The notes: generated from the letters alone by a model not told the origin. A stretch of 64,000 nt of DNA from Acuticoccus sp. I52.16.1 (GCF_022865125.1 NZ_CP094828.1:558001-622000); one strand, 5' to 3'; counted from the stretch's first letter, positions 33,194-43,707 are shown. A program made the numbers and translations.

Positions 33194-35308
33194 GTGACAG
33201 GCAACGTCGATATCGGTCGTCTGATCGCCCCGGTCAATCGCCTCGATGGCGTAGGCCCCGGCAGAGCGGATCGCCTGGCCCACCTCCTGGGCCGCGAAAG
33301 CGCCGCCGAGACGCGCATCTTCGACCTGTTGAACCACATGCCGAGCGGCGTCGCCGACCGCCGCACCATCACCCCGGTCGCCGAGGCGCCGGAGCGTGGA
33401 ACCGCCACGTTTACGGTGAAGATCACGCGGCATGAATCGAGCCGCACCCCCAAGGGCCCGGTGCGCGCGTTCGGCGAGGACGAGACCGGCGAACTCGCGA
33501 TCGTCTTCTTCCGCGGGGGCATCAAGTGGATCGTCGGCACCTATCCGATCGGTGCGTGGGTGCGCGTCTCGGGCGAGACGACGTGGCGCGACGGTCGGCC
33601 GCAGATCGTCCACCCCGACGCATCGGCCGTCGTCGAGGCGCCGGATGCCCCCGCCGGCCCCGGCTTCGGCCTGGAGCCGCAATATCCGATGACGCAGGGG
33701 CTGACCCCCGGCGTGTTGGCGGGCGTGATCGGAAACGCGCTGGAAAAGATCGGCGACGTGCCCGAATGGCTGGACCCGCCGCTGATGGCGCGCGAGCGCT
33801 GGCCCGCCTTCGCCGAGGCCTACACCGCCGTCCACCGCCCCGCCGAGGTGGCGGACATCCTCCCCGCCTCCCCCGCGCGCCGGCGCCTCGCCTACGACGA
33901 GCTGCTGGCGAGCCAGCTCGCACTCGCCATCGTGCGCGACCGCGAGCGCACCCGGCGCGGGCGGGTGCGCAAGTGGGACCCCACCGCGATCGACGCGCTG
34001 GAGGCATCGCTCCCCTTCGCCCTCACCCCCTCGCAGCGCCTCGCGATCGCCGAGGTCGCGGGCGACCTCGCCGCCGAGCACCGCATGACCCGCCTCGTCC
34101 AGGGCGACGTCGGCTCCGGCAAGACGGTGGTGGCGATGGTCGCCGCCGCGATGGCCGCCGGCGACGGTGGGCAGACCGCGATCATGGCCCCGACCGACCT
34201 CGTCGCCCGCCAGCACTACGAGACGCTGGCGCGCTACCTGGAGCCTGCCGGCATCGCCGTGCGGCTCCTCACCGGCCGCGTGCCGGAGAGCGAGCGCAGC
34301 CGTGCCATGGCCGCGCTCGCCAGCGGCGAGGCGAAGGTCGCCGTCGGCACGCACGCCCTCTTCCAGGGTGCGGTGGAATTCGCCGACCTCGCGCTGGTGG
34401 TGGTCGACGAGCAGCACCGCTTCGGTGTCTCCCAGCGCATGGCGCTGACACAGAAGGGGCCGACCTCCGACCTCCTGGTAATGACCGCGACGCCGATCCC
34501 GCGCACCCTGGTGCTGGCGAGCTACGGCGACATGGACGTCTCCCGCCTCACCGACAAGCCGGCCGGCCGCCAGCCGATCGAGACGCGCGTCGTCGCCGAC
34601 ACCCGCCTCGGCCAGATCATCGACCGCCTCGCCGCCGCCGTCGCCCGCGGCGAGAAGGCCTACTGGGTCTGCCCGTTGGTGGAAGAGGGCGAGGAGAGCG
34701 AGCTGCAATCGGCCATCGCCCGCCACAAGGTGCTGGCCGAGCGGCTCGGCCCCGTCGTCGGCCTCGTCCACGGCCGCACCCCGGTCGCCGAGCGGGAGGA
34801 CATCATGTCCGCCTTCAAGGACGGCGACCTCTCGGTCCTCGTGGCGACCACCGTGGTGGAGGTCGGCGTCGACGTGCCGGACGCGACCATCATGGTCATC
34901 GAGAACGCCGAGCGGTTCGGCCTCTCGCAGCTTCACCAGTTGCGCGGGCGCGTCGGGCGCGGGTCCAAGCCCTCCACCTGCCTCCTGCTCTATCGTTCGC
35001 CGCTGGGGGCCATCGCGCGCCAGCGGCTCGACACCATGCGGGCCACCAACGACGGCTTCCGCATCGCCGAGGACGACCTGAAGCTGCGCGGCGAGGGCGA
35101 GTTGCTCGGCACCCGCCAGTCCGGTGCACCGCAATTGCGCGTCGCCGACCTGGAGCGCGACGGCGATCTGTTGGCGACGGCGACGGACGACGCGCGCATG
35201 GTGGTGGCCATGGACCGCGACCTCGCCGGCGAGCGCGGCCGGGCGCTGAAGCTGCTGCTGACCCTCTACGAGCGCCGCCGCGCCATCGAGCGGCTGCGCT
35301 CCGGGTAA
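33194..35308 (+). CDS. recG: ATP-dependent DNA helicase RecG
   Basis: The 704-residue protein has the N-terminal wedge/OB region ('RLDGVGPGRADRLAHLLG', 'IVFFRGGIKWIVGTYPIGAWVRVSGE'), then SF2 motifs: Walker A 'QGDVGSGKTVVAMVAAAMA', the DEQH box (VVVDEQHRFGVSQR), 'MTATPIPRTL', 'VATTVVEVGVDVPDA' and 'QLRGRVGRG'. DEQH rather than DEEQ distinguishes it from Mfd. RecG remodels stalled forks and branches Holliday junctions. The start is a GTG with GGGAGGA eight bases upstream. Its stop is 3 bp from the convergent imelysin-like gene. Confidence 0.96.
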   Translation: MTGNVDIGRLIAPVNRLDGVGPGRADRLAHLLGRESAAETRIFDLLNHMPSGVADRRTITPVAEAPERGTATFTVKITRHESSRTPKGPVRAFGEDETGELAIVFFRGGIKWIVGTYPIGAWVRVSGETTWRDGRPQIVHPDASAVVEAPDAPAGPGFGLEPQYPMTQGLTPGVLAGVIGNALEKIGDVPEWLDPPLMARERWPAFAEAYTAVHRPAEVADILPASPARRRLAYDELLASQLALAIVRDRERTRRGRVRKWDPTAIDALEASLPFALTPSQRLAIAEVAGDLAAEHRMTRLVQGDVGSGKTVVAMVAAAMAAGDGGQTAIMAPTDLVARQHYETLARYLEPAGIAVRLLTGRVPESERSRAMAALASGEAKVAVGTHALFQGAVEFADLALVVVDEQHRFGVSQRMALTQKGPTSDLLVMTATPIPRTLVLASYGDMDVSRLTDKPAGRQPIETRVVADTRLGQIIDRLAAAVARGEKAYWVCPLVEEGEESELQSAIARHKVLAERLGPVVGLVHGRTPVAEREDIMSAFKDGDLSVLVATTVVEVGVDVPDATIMVIENAERFGLSQLHQLRGRVGRGSKPSTCLLLYRSPLGAIARQRLDTMRATNDGFRIAEDDLKLRGEGELLGTRQSGAPQLRVADLERDGDLLATATDDARMVVAMDRDLAGERGRALKLLLTLYERRRAIERLRSG

Positions 35309-35311
35309 TCT

Positions 35312-36457
35312 TCAGCGGCTGCCGGTGCCGCCCGCGGGGGCCACGCGGTCGAGCATGAGCGGGTCCAGCGCCTCCGGCGCGAAGCCGAACGCCTCCGCGA
35401 CATCCGTCTGCACGTAGCGCTGCACGGCCGAGAGCTGCGTCGTCATCGCGGCGACCGTGGTGCGGGACGGTGTCGCCCGCAGCTCGGACGACCGGTCCGA
35501 GAGGGCCGCGAGGTTCTGAACCAGCGTCGCCGTGGCGGTCTGCGCGTCGGTTCCGGGCATCGCATAGGCGTTGACCACGCGCGCCATGTCCGTCAGCGCC
35601 GCGAGGCGGCCCTGCACGAAGGCGGCGTTGGCGGGCTCGCTGAAACTGATCTGGCCCGACGCGCCGCGCGGGCGGGGCGACAGGACGTCGACCGTCCGCC
35701 CCAGGGTGCGCAGCATGCCGGCGAGGAGGTCGAACAGGCGGCGCCGCGCGCCCTGCTCGGTCTCCGGCTCGGACCACTGCGGGTCGAGATGGCCCTTGTC
35801 CCACCGCCGCTCCAGCGTGCGCGCGGTGTTGGCGACATGGGCTGCCAGCGTCACCGCCAGCGGGCACCGCCCTTCGTCGTCCTCGAGGTGGAAGAGCGCG
35901 TATTCCAGCGCCGGCAGGCCGACGTAGCCGGGCTCCAGGTTGCGCAGCGCGGCCAGCGTGGCCGGCCCGTCCGGCGCGCTCCCCAGCAGCACGTTGAACT
36001 GCGTGCGGGCGATCGCCTCCTCGCCGAACGGCGTCAGCACGCTCGTCGAGGCGGCGCGGTTGTACTCGCTGGCGAAGGCGAGCGAGACCGCCGCGCTCGC
36101 GGCGCGCATGGTGCGCACGTAGCCGACCTCGAGGTCCCGCGGCGAGCGCCGCTCCAGCGAGCAGAGCCGCAGCACGACGTTCTGCAACCGCGCCGACGTG
36201 CGCGAGAAGGCCGCGAAGCGCGGCTTGACGAGACCACGGCCGAGCTGCGCCAGCGGCGGCTCGTTCAGCGCATCGGAGGGCGCGGGGGCGGCGGCGGGGT
36301 CTGCCGCGGCGGCCGGGGGGCGCGGGGTTTCTGTCGGGACGGCATCGCCGGCGTCCTGCGCCATGGCGAAGCCGCTCCCGGCGGCGAGCGCCGCCGCGAA
36401 TGCGATGGCGCGGGCGCTAGCGCAGCGACGCAAAGATCTCGTCCAACCGCTTGGCAT
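35312..36457 (-). CDS. Imelysin-like (peptidase M75 family) secreted protein
   Basis: A protein of about 381 residues with an Arg-rich n-region and hydrophobic signal (RSLRRCASARAIAFAAALAAGSGFAMAQ), a Pro/Ala-rich linker, and an all-helical body. 'GYVGLPALEYALFH' matches the imelysin 'G..A.EYLLF' motif, and 'RCPLAVTLAAHVANTARTLERRW' is also typical. Family members are periplasmic or surface proteins, several linked to iron uptake. The start is uncertain: ATG at 36457 (used here) or a nearby TTG; either way it overlaps the end of the upstream glycosyltransferase gene by up to 41 bp. No iron-uptake genes are adjacent. Confidence 0.72.
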   Translation of the reverse strand: MPSGWTRSLRRCASARAIAFAAALAAGSGFAMAQDAGDAVPTETPRPPAAAADPAAAPAPSDALNEPPLAQLGRGLVKPRFAAFSRTSARLQNVVLRLCSLERRSPRDLEVGYVRTMRAASAAVSLAFASEYNRAASTSVLTPFGEEAIARTQFNVLLGSAPDGPATLAALRNLEPGYVGLPALEYALFHLEDDEGRCPLAVTLAAHVANTARTLERRWDKGHLDPQWSEPETEQGARRRLFDLLAGMLRTLGRTVDVLSPRPRGASGQISFSEPANAAFVQGRLAALTDMARVVNAYAMPGTDAQTATATLVQNLAALSDRSSELRATPSRTTVAAMTTQLSAVQRYVQTDVAEAFGFAPEALDPLMLDRVAPAGGTGSR

Positions 36458-38873
36458 ATTTGCGTGCCTGCGCCTCAATCGAGAAGTTCTTCGCCACGAA
36501 CGCCTTGGCCCGCTCGGCCCGCCGCTGCCGCTCGGCGGGATCGGCCCGCACCGCCCGCATCTGCTTCACCGCACTCTCCAGCTTCGGTTGCGCCCAGACC
36601 TGGTTGCCGTCGACGAAAATATACTCGTTCGGCTTCGGCTCGACGAGATCGTAATCGACGATCCACGAGTGCTCCGGCTTGGTGAAATCCATGTTGCCGG
36701 AATAGCCGGTGGTGAGGATCGGCACGCCGATGCTCATCGCCTCGATCAGGCCGAAGCCCCACCCCTCCGAGCGGTGCAGCGAGACGTAGCAGTCCGCCCC
36801 GCGCTTCAGCTTCATCAGGTCGCCGTAGCGCAGCGTCTCGTTGAGGATGGTGATGCGCGGGTCGGAGGCGGCGACCTCCAGCAGCGCGTCCCAGCGCATC
36901 GTCTGGTGCGGATCGTCGACGAAGTCGCGGTTGTGCGTCTTGAGGACGAGGAGCACGTCCTCGTCCATCCCGAAGGCCGCCTGGAACGCCTTCACCACCC
37001 CGTGCGGGTTCTTGCGCTCGACGAACGAGAACGAGTCGAACGTCGCCAGGAAGACGAACGTCTCCGGCCCCACCGGCAGCCGCTCGCGCACCCAGGCGCG
37101 CGAGGCCTCGCGGCCCGGATCCGGCACCTGCTCCACCGCCATGCCGACGTTGCGCACCGGCTTGCCGCCCATCACCGGCTCGTAGATCTCGACACCGTAG
37201 TCGGTCGCGACCCAGATCTCGTCGACGAGATCGAACGAGAGGATCTGCGCGTCCGACGGGCGCGACAGCTCCCAGAAGTAATAGCCGATGTTGTAGGCGC
37301 CGTTGTAGGTATCGGGCAGGTAGGCGAGCGCCATCGGCAGCGTCTCGCCGTTGAGGTGGATGAGGTTCACCTTGGCGGGCTTGGGCTCGTCGAACGCGAG
37401 GTCCTTGGTGTTCATCCCCACCGGCGCCGGATTGTCGAGATCGAAGTCGACCACGTTGGGCTCGTAGCCCGCCGCCTTCAACGTCTCGAACGACAGGCGC
37501 GAGGCCTGGCCGAGGCCGGAGGACTTGGCCATCGGGCCGATGATCTGCAGGGGGACCCGCTCGTTGCGCGGTGCCGTCGCCGGCGGAAAGCGGGCCGCGT
37601 CGAACCGGTTGCCGCGCGCGTCGAACGTGTTGTAGCGCAGCCGCTTCAGGTCGAACGCGTTCGTCAGCAGATACTTGGCGAAGCGTTCGGCGTCGAACAC
37701 CTCCGAGATCGCCTCGCCGCTGGTGTGCAGCACCTGGATCGACTTGTCGAACGGGGTCTCACGCGGCGGCCCCTCGAACATCGCCGTGAGGTTCTTCGTC
37801 GGCAGGTAGCGGATGATGGAGGGCTGGCTGATCGCCTCCAGCAGCAACCACACGTGCATCAGGCGGCGATGGTCCGGCGTCGACAGGTCGAGCACGTCGT
37901 AGCGCGGGTTGGCCTTGTGCTCCTCCTCGATGAAGCGCGACAGGGCCCAGTCCTCACCGCGGTAGACGGCCGGCACGCGGCGCAGCACGTCGACATAGTA
38001 GTCCGGGATGAGGCAGTCCTCGACGTGCAGGTCCATCGCCTTTTCCAGGCACCACCAGCGCACGAACGCCTCGTACTGGTCGATCCCCGCCAGCGGGAAG
38101 GCCTCGGCCGCGCCCGGCGTCGTCAACGCGTAGGACAGCGAGGCCTGGGAGAGCTTGAACCTGTTGCCGACCAGCGGCACCGGCGCGTTGAGGTAGGCGA
38201 TCTCGTCCGCCCCCAGCGGGATCCGCAGCGGGTGGCGCATGGTGATGTAGTTGTCGAGATACCAGCGCAGGAAGCGGTTCTTGGCCGTCTCCGACCCGTC
38301 GATCGGCAGCCCCTGGCCCAGCTTCAGCCGGGTGTGCTGGAACTCCAGATACTTCGACATCGACTGGCGCACGTTGCCGGTCATCGCCCCCTCGAAGGCG
38401 AACATCGTCTCGTGCAGGGGGTAGCGCTTGGGCTCGCCGCGCAGCGGCGCGCGCTCGATCGCGGGACCCGCTTTGGCCACCAGCGAGATCGCGTTCTCCA
38501 GCGCCGGGGCGACGGCGGCGCGGATGTCGTCGGTCACGCCGCTGCGGTTCTCCAGCATGCGGCGGGCGACCCGCTCGTAGGTCCCGTCACCGCGGCGCAC
38601 GAAGAACTCGAACGGCAGGTCCCGTTCCATCATCGCCGCACGCAGCCCGTCGGGCAGCTTCCAGTAGAAGCCGGAGCGCGCCGGGCCGAGGCCGGCCTGC
38701 TCGACGTCCTTGCGGCGCACGTCGGCCCGCACGATCGCGGTCGGCACACCGTCGACCACGAACTGCAAGGTCAGCGGGGCGTGCATGGGGTCGGACTTGT
38801 CCGTGACCCAGCCCGACACCTCGTTGGATGAGAAGACGTCGATGTTGAGGGCGTAGATGGACGTCTCGCTCAC
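36417..38873 (-). CDS. Large glycosyltransferase with extra N-terminal domain
   Basis: This 818-residue protein ends in a GT-B/GT4-like domain (about residues 430-818): 'GPMAKSSGLGQASRLSFETLKAAGYEPNVVDFD', 'IWVATDYGVEIYEPV', 'VFLATFDSFSFVERKNPHGVVKAFQAAF' and 'ADCYVSLHRSEGWGFGLIEAMSIGVPILTTGYSGNMDF' with the E-x7-E-type nucleotide-sugar site. Residues 14-75 (VSGWVTDKSDP... DGVPTAIVRADVRRKDVEQAGLGPARSGFYWKLPDG) look like a beta-rich module that I have seen at the N-termini of other proteobacterial sugar or sulfo-transferases. The middle 350 residues are not recognised. It lies 104 bp from gmd on the same strand, so it may use a GDP-deoxyhexose for a surface polysaccharide. Confidence 0.8.
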   Translation of the reverse strand: MSETSIYALNIDVFSSNEVSGWVTDKSDPMHAPLTLQFVVDGVPTAIVRADVRRKDVEQAGLGPARSGFYWKLPDGLRAAMMERDLPFEFFVRRGDGTYERVARRMLENRSGVTDDIRAAVAPALENAISLVAKAGPAIERAPLRGEPKRYPLHETMFAFEGAMTGNVRQSMSKYLEFQHTRLKLGQGLPIDGSETAKNRFLRWYLDNYITMRHPLRIPLGADEIAYLNAPVPLVGNRFKLSQASLSYALTTPGAAEAFPLAGIDQYEAFVRWWCLEKAMDLHVEDCLIPDYYVDVLRRVPAVYRGEDWALSRFIEEEHKANPRYDVLDLSTPDHRRLMHVWLLLEAISQPSIIRYLPTKNLTAMFEGPPRETPFDKSIQVLHTSGEAISEVFDAERFAKYLLTNAFDLKRLRYNTFDARGNRFDAARFPPATAPRNERVPLQIIGPMAKSSGLGQASRLSFETLKAAGYEPNVVDFDLDNPAPVGMNTKDLAFDEPKPAKVNLIHLNGETLPMALAYLPDTYNGAYNIGYYFWELSRPSDAQILSFDLVDEIWVATDYGVEIYEPVMGGKPVRNVGMAVEQVPDPGREASRAWVRERLPVGPETFVFLATFDSFSFVERKNPHGVVKAFQAAFGMDEDVLLVLKTHNRDFVDDPHQTMRWDALLEVAASDPRITILNETLRYGDLMKLKRGADCYVSLHRSEGWGFGLIEAMSIGVPILTTGYSGNMDFTKPEHSWIVDYDLVEPKPNEYIFVDGNQVWAQPKLESAVKQMRAVRADPAERQRRAERAKAFVAKNFSIEAQARKYAKRLDEIFASLR

Positions 38874-38977
38874 GGGGCACTCTCAGTCGATCGCCGGGAT
38901 CGAATGCCCGGGCTTTAAAAACGGTCCCGACGTGTTGGCATCATGCCGCCCCCACGTGCAAGACCGCTTTTGCCGAC

Positions 38978-40072
<1,095 letters not shown>

Positions 40073-40213
40073 TCAGACCTACAATAGAGGCGCGGGTATC
40101 GCAGATTGTCGTCAGGCTCGGGGCTCGAACGAAGGGCGGGCTTTGCGGGCGGCCCTCGGTGGAACTCGCCGACGCCCGCAGGCGCCGGCGGACAGGACCG
40201 GGCGGATCGTCGC

Positions 40214-40993
40214 TCAGAGCGCCGGCAGATCCGGCAACGGCTGGCCGAGCCACTTCTCCGACAGGTCGTTCAATTCGCCGCCCAGCTTCTTGTGCAGGAT
40301 GAAGACGTTGACCCACTGCAACAGGTCGATGTTGCCTTTCTTGACGCCGATGAAGGCGGGCGATTCCTTGATGATGAACTTCGTCTCGATCGACACGTTC
40401 GGATTGTCGGCCCCCAGCTGCGCGGCCACCGTGTTGCCGGTGACGATCACGTCCGTCTGACCGGAGACGAAGGCCTGGATCGTCGCCGCATTGTCGCCGA
40501 AGCGGATGATCTCCAGGTCCTCCGGCCCGTTCTCGGTCAGCTCCAGATCCTCCAGCGTGCCGCCGGTGACGCCCACCTTGTGGCCCGAAAGCTCGGCCAC
40601 CGAGCCGATCGGCAGGTCGGCACCCGCGAACGCGCCGGAAAAGAACGGGGCATAGGCGGACGAGAACCAGATCGACTTGGCCCGCTCCGGATTGGCGCCC
40701 ATGGAGGAGACCACCAGGTCGACCCGGTCGGTCTCGAGGTAGGGGATACGCTGGGCGGAGGTGACCGGGACCAGCTCCAGCTCGACCCCGAGGTTCTCGG
40801 CGATCAGGTTGGCGACGTCGACGTCGTAGCCGACATACTCGCCCTCCATGCCGAGCGAGCCGAAGGGCGGGAAGTTCTCCGGCACGGCGACCTTGATCGT
40901 GCCGGCCGACAGGATGTCCGACAGGTCCGCCAATGCGGGCGTCGCGAACGCGAGCGTGGCCGCCACGGCGGCGGCGATGGTGGTGCGGATCAT
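40214..40993 (-). CDS. Polar amino-acid ABC transporter substrate-binding protein
   Basis: A 259-residue precursor with a signal peptide (MIRTTIAAAVAATLAFATPALA/DLS) and the family-3 solute-binding fold: 'GTIKVAVPENFPPFGSLGMEGEYVGYDVDVANLIAENLGVELELVPVTSAQRIPYLETDRVDLVVSSMGANPERAKSIWFSSAY' and 'VNVFILHKKLGGELNDLSEKWLG'. It captures an amino acid or related compound in the periplasm for the two permeases encoded upstream. The ATG at 40993 has AAGGAG upstream. It is the last gene of the ABC set and lies 32 bp after the second permease. Confidence 0.92.
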   Translation of the reverse strand: MIRTTIAAAVAATLAFATPALADLSDILSAGTIKVAVPENFPPFGSLGMEGEYVGYDVDVANLIAENLGVELELVPVTSAQRIPYLETDRVDLVVSSMGANPERAKSIWFSSAYAPFFSGAFAGADLPIGSVAELSGHKVGVTGGTLEDLELTENGPEDLEIIRFGDNAATIQAFVSGQTDVIVTGNTVAAQLGADNPNVSIETKFIIKESPAFIGVKKGNIDLLQWVNVFILHKKLGGELNDLSEKWLGQPLPDLPAL

Positions 40994-41025
40994 GGTTGCT
41001 CCTTCTCGGATGGTGTCGGGGATCG

Positions 41026-41733
41026 TCAGCCCGCGGCCGTCTTGTCGGCGCCGTGGACCGCGCCGAGGCGGCGCTCCAGGCGGCGGGACAGCTTGGACAG
41101 CGGGAAACAGAGGCAGAAGTAGATCAGCGCCATCAGCGGGAAGATCACGAACGGCTCGGTGCCCGGCACCGGCGCGTTGGCCCAGCGCCGGCCGATGGTC
41201 ATCAGATCGTGGAAGCCGATGATGTAGGCGAGCGAGGTGCCTTTGATGATCTGCACCATGAAGCCGACCGTCGGCGCCAGGGCCAGCCGCAGGGCCTGCG
41301 GGGCGATGATCTTCACCAGCACCGGGCGAAACCGCAGCCCCAGTGCGAAGCCGGCCTCCCACTGCCCCTTGGCGACGCCCCGCACCGCCCCCGCCCACAC
41401 CTCCGAGAGGTAGGCGCTCGCGTAGAGCGTGAGCGCCACCGATGCCGCGACCCAGGCGTCGATGTTCATGCCGATCAGCCGCGGCACGCCGAGCCCCAGC
41501 AGGAAGAGGAGCATCAGCAGCGGGACCGATTGGAAGAGCCAGATGTAGCCCGACGCCAGGATCCGCGCGGCGCGGCTCGTCGTGATCTTCAGTGTGGCGA
41601 CGGCGGCGCCGATCAGCCCGCCGCCGACGAAGGCGATCAGGGTCAGGTAGATGGTGAACTGCGTGGCGAAGAGGAGCTGGGCGACGACGAAGCCGTACGG
41701 CTTGCCGAGGATGCCGACGAAGAACTCGCTCAT
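41026..41733 (-). CDS. Amino-acid ABC transporter permease (HisMQ type), second subunit
   Basis: The 235-residue membrane protein contains the BPD permease loop 'EVWAGAVRGVAKGQWEAGFALGLRFRPVLVKIIAPQALRLALAPT' (EAA motif contacting the ATPase) and 'ASGYIWLFQSVPLLMLLFLLGLGVPRL' of the His/Glu/Gln/Arg subgroup. About five to six membrane helices. Its ATG overlaps the stop of the first permease by 4 bp. The partner ATP-binding gene is not found in the window. Confidence 0.92.
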   Translation of the reverse strand: MSEFFVGILGKPYGFVVAQLLFATQFTIYLTLIAFVGGGLIGAAVATLKITTSRAARILASGYIWLFQSVPLLMLLFLLGLGVPRLIGMNIDAWVAASVALTLYASAYLSEVWAGAVRGVAKGQWEAGFALGLRFRPVLVKIIAPQALRLALAPTVGFMVQIIKGTSLAYIIGFHDLMTIGRRWANAPVPGTEPFVIFPLMALIYFCLCFPLSKLSRRLERRLGAVHGADKTAAG

Positions 41734-42407
41734 CGCGCCCTCTGCCAGGAGAAGAGCCGGTGCTGCAGGACCGTCAGCCCCGCTTTGAAGCCGAGCGCGA
41801 TGACGACGTACATCACCGTCAGAACCGTGAAGACCTCGAACGAGCGGAAGGTGCGCGAGTCGATGTAGAGGCCCGCGCTGGTGAGATCGGGCACGCCGAT
41901 CTCGGCGACGATGCCGGTGGTGAGGAAGAGGAAGATGAACTGGCTGTTGAGCGACGGGTACACCGCCGCCACCGCCTGCGGCAGGATCACCTTGCGGAAG
42001 GCGAGCATCGTCGAGAGGCCCAGCGCGCGGGCGGCCTCGACCTGCCCCTTGGCGATCGAGAAGAGGCCGGCCCGCAGGATCTCGGCGAAATAGGCCGAGA
42101 AGTTGAGCGTCAGCGCCAGCGCCGCGTGCGCCCAGAACGGCCACGCATAACCCAGCAGCATCGGCAGCCCGAACGCCACGAAGAAGAGCTGCACGATGAG
42201 CGGCGTGTTGCGCACGAACTCGACGTAGACCACCGCGATCTGCGCCGCGACGGGGACGTTGAAGTAGCGCGCCGACGCCAGCGCCATCGCCAGCACGAAG
42301 CCGACGATGCCGCCGGCCGCGGCGAGCGCGATGGAGAACCCCGCCCCTTCCAAGAGGCGCAGGAGGTACTCCTCGCTGCGCCAGATTTCGAAGAATCTGA
42401 ATTCCAT
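41730..42407 (-). CDS. Amino-acid ABC transporter permease (HisMQ type), first subunit
   Basis: The 225-residue membrane protein has 'YVEFVRNTPLIVQLFFVAFGLPMLLG' and the EAA loop 'EILRAGLFSIAKGQVEAARALGLSTMLAFRKVILPQAVAAVYPSLNSQFI', standard for polar amino-acid permeases. It heads the three-gene ABC set. The ATG at 42407 has GGGAGGCG upstream. It is followed by the second permease with ATGA overlap. Confidence 0.92.
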   Translation of the reverse strand: MEFRFFEIWRSEEYLLRLLEGAGFSIALAAAGGIVGFVLAMALASARYFNVPVAAQIAVVYVEFVRNTPLIVQLFFVAFGLPMLLGYAWPFWAHAALALTLNFSAYFAEILRAGLFSIAKGQVEAARALGLSTMLAFRKVILPQAVAAVYPSLNSQFIFLFLTTGIVAEIGVPDLTSAGLYIDSRTFRSFEVFTVLTVMYVVIALGFKAGLTVLQHRLFSWQRAR

Positions 42408-42462
42408 TCGCCCGCCTCCCCTCGCGGGGAAGCAAGCGATGTGCCGATCGTTCAGGCTTCGA

Positions 42463-43707
42463 TCAGGTCAGGCGGACGAGCCCGTCGATCGGACGCAGAC
42501 CGGCCGTTCCGGGGAAGACCGCGTCGCCCAGCAGCCCCGGCGCGAGGCCGAGGTGATCGCGCGCGACCCCCTTCAAGACGGCGCGCAAATCGGTGGTGGG
42601 GGCGAGGTCGCGGCCCTCGAAGAGCGCGTTGGGGGCGAGGCCCGGCCAGTCGGCCACCACGCGCCCGCCCTTCACCGCGCCGCCCAGGAGCATCGCCACC
42701 GTGGCGGTGCCGTGGTCGGTGCCGTCGCTGCCGTTCATGCGCACCGTGCGGCCGAACTCCGTCATCACCGAGACGACGGTGTTGTCCCACGCCGGGCCCA
42801 ACGAATCGCGCAGCGCGCCGATGGCGAGGTCGAGCGCGATCAAGGCGCGGCCGATGCGGCCGGAGGTGACGCTCTGGCGCAGGTGCGTGTCGAAGCCGGA
42901 CATGTCGAGGAAGCCCACGCGCGGGCCGTGGTCGCGGCTCATCGCGCGCCCGGCGGCGGTGGCGGCGGCGACCACCTCGCGCTGCATCGCGTTGGCCTCC
43001 ATGGTGCCGAGCATCGACTTCACGGCCGCGTCGGTCTCCATCTCGGAGCCGGTGATGCGGGCGAGGTCCAGCCCCTCGGCCATCGCCCGGGCGAGCACGG
43101 GGTCGGTGTGCTCGTACATCATCAGGAGGCGGTTGCGGGTGTCGTCGGACGCCTCGTCAAACCCGGCGGGCAGCCAGGTGACGACCCGCGGCGCGCCGCG
43201 CAGCGTCAGCGGCGTGGTGGTGGCGGCGGCGAACGCGCCGTCCCTGGCGACACGGTCGTCCGCCGGCAGGCCCTGAATGATGCGGCCGAGCCAGCCGTCC
43301 TTGTGGTGCGCCTGGGAGGTGGTGCCGTTCTCCAGGATGTCCTGCGCGTCGAAATGCGAGCGCTCGCGGTAGGCGGTGTGCGCGGCGTGGACGAACAGCG
43401 CCTCGCCGCGACCGTAGAGGTCCGCCAGCCGCGTCATCAGCGGGTTGAGGACGAAGAAGCCGTCGAGCGGGATCGCCGCGTCCGCCCCCTCGAGCGGCAT
43501 CGAGAACTCGTCCCGCACGGCCTCGTATGCCGGGTCGCCGACCGGGGCGACGACGGCCAGACCGTCCATCCCGCCGCGCAGGATGACGGCGATGAACCGC
43601 GGGTCGCGTGCGCCGGCGGCACGGGCGATCTTGGGGATCGAGGCCCATGCCGTGAACGCCGCGCCGCCCGCCAGAACCGCACGCCGAGAAGGATGCAGCA
43701 TACTCAT
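42463..43707 (-). CDS. DUF1501 family protein, Tat-exported
   Basis: The 414-residue protein begins MSMLHPSRRAVLAGGAAFTAWASIPKIARA, a twin-arginine signal. The body matches DUF1501: 'FIAVILRGGMDGLAVVAPVGDPAYEAVR', 'HSHF'-like 'RSHFDAQDILENGT', 'GFLDMSGFDTHLRQ', 'VVSVMTEFGRTVRMNGSDGTDHGTATVAMLLGG', a sulfatase/alkaline-phosphatase-like fold with conserved D/H metal ligands. Function is unknown. The start overlaps the DUF1800 stop by 4 bp, and the two families are nearly always paired. Confidence 0.92.
   Translation of the reverse strand: MSMLHPSRRAVLAGGAAFTAWASIPKIARAAGARDPRFIAVILRGGMDGLAVVAPVGDPAYEAVRDEFSMPLEGADAAIPLDGFFVLNPLMTRLADLYGRGEALFVHAAHTAYRERSHFDAQDILENGTTSQAHHKDGWLGRIIQGLPADDRVARDGAFAAATTTPLTLRGAPRVVTWLPAGFDEASDDTRNRLLMMYEHTDPVLARAMAEGLDLARITGSEMETDAAVKSMLGTMEANAMQREVVAAATAAGRAMSRDHGPRVGFLDMSGFDTHLRQSVTSGRIGRALIALDLAIGALRDSLGPAWDNTVVSVMTEFGRTVRMNGSDGTDHGTATVAMLLGGAVKGGRVVADWPGLAPNALFEGRDLAPTTDLRAVLKGVARDHLGLAPGLLGDAVFPGTAGLRPIDGLVRLT

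Noticed and set aside
36198-38831. Plus-strand open frame of about 877 codons opposite the glycosyltransferase
   Set aside because: Same shadow composition and no motifs, while the minus-strand reading has clear glycosyltransferase signatures.
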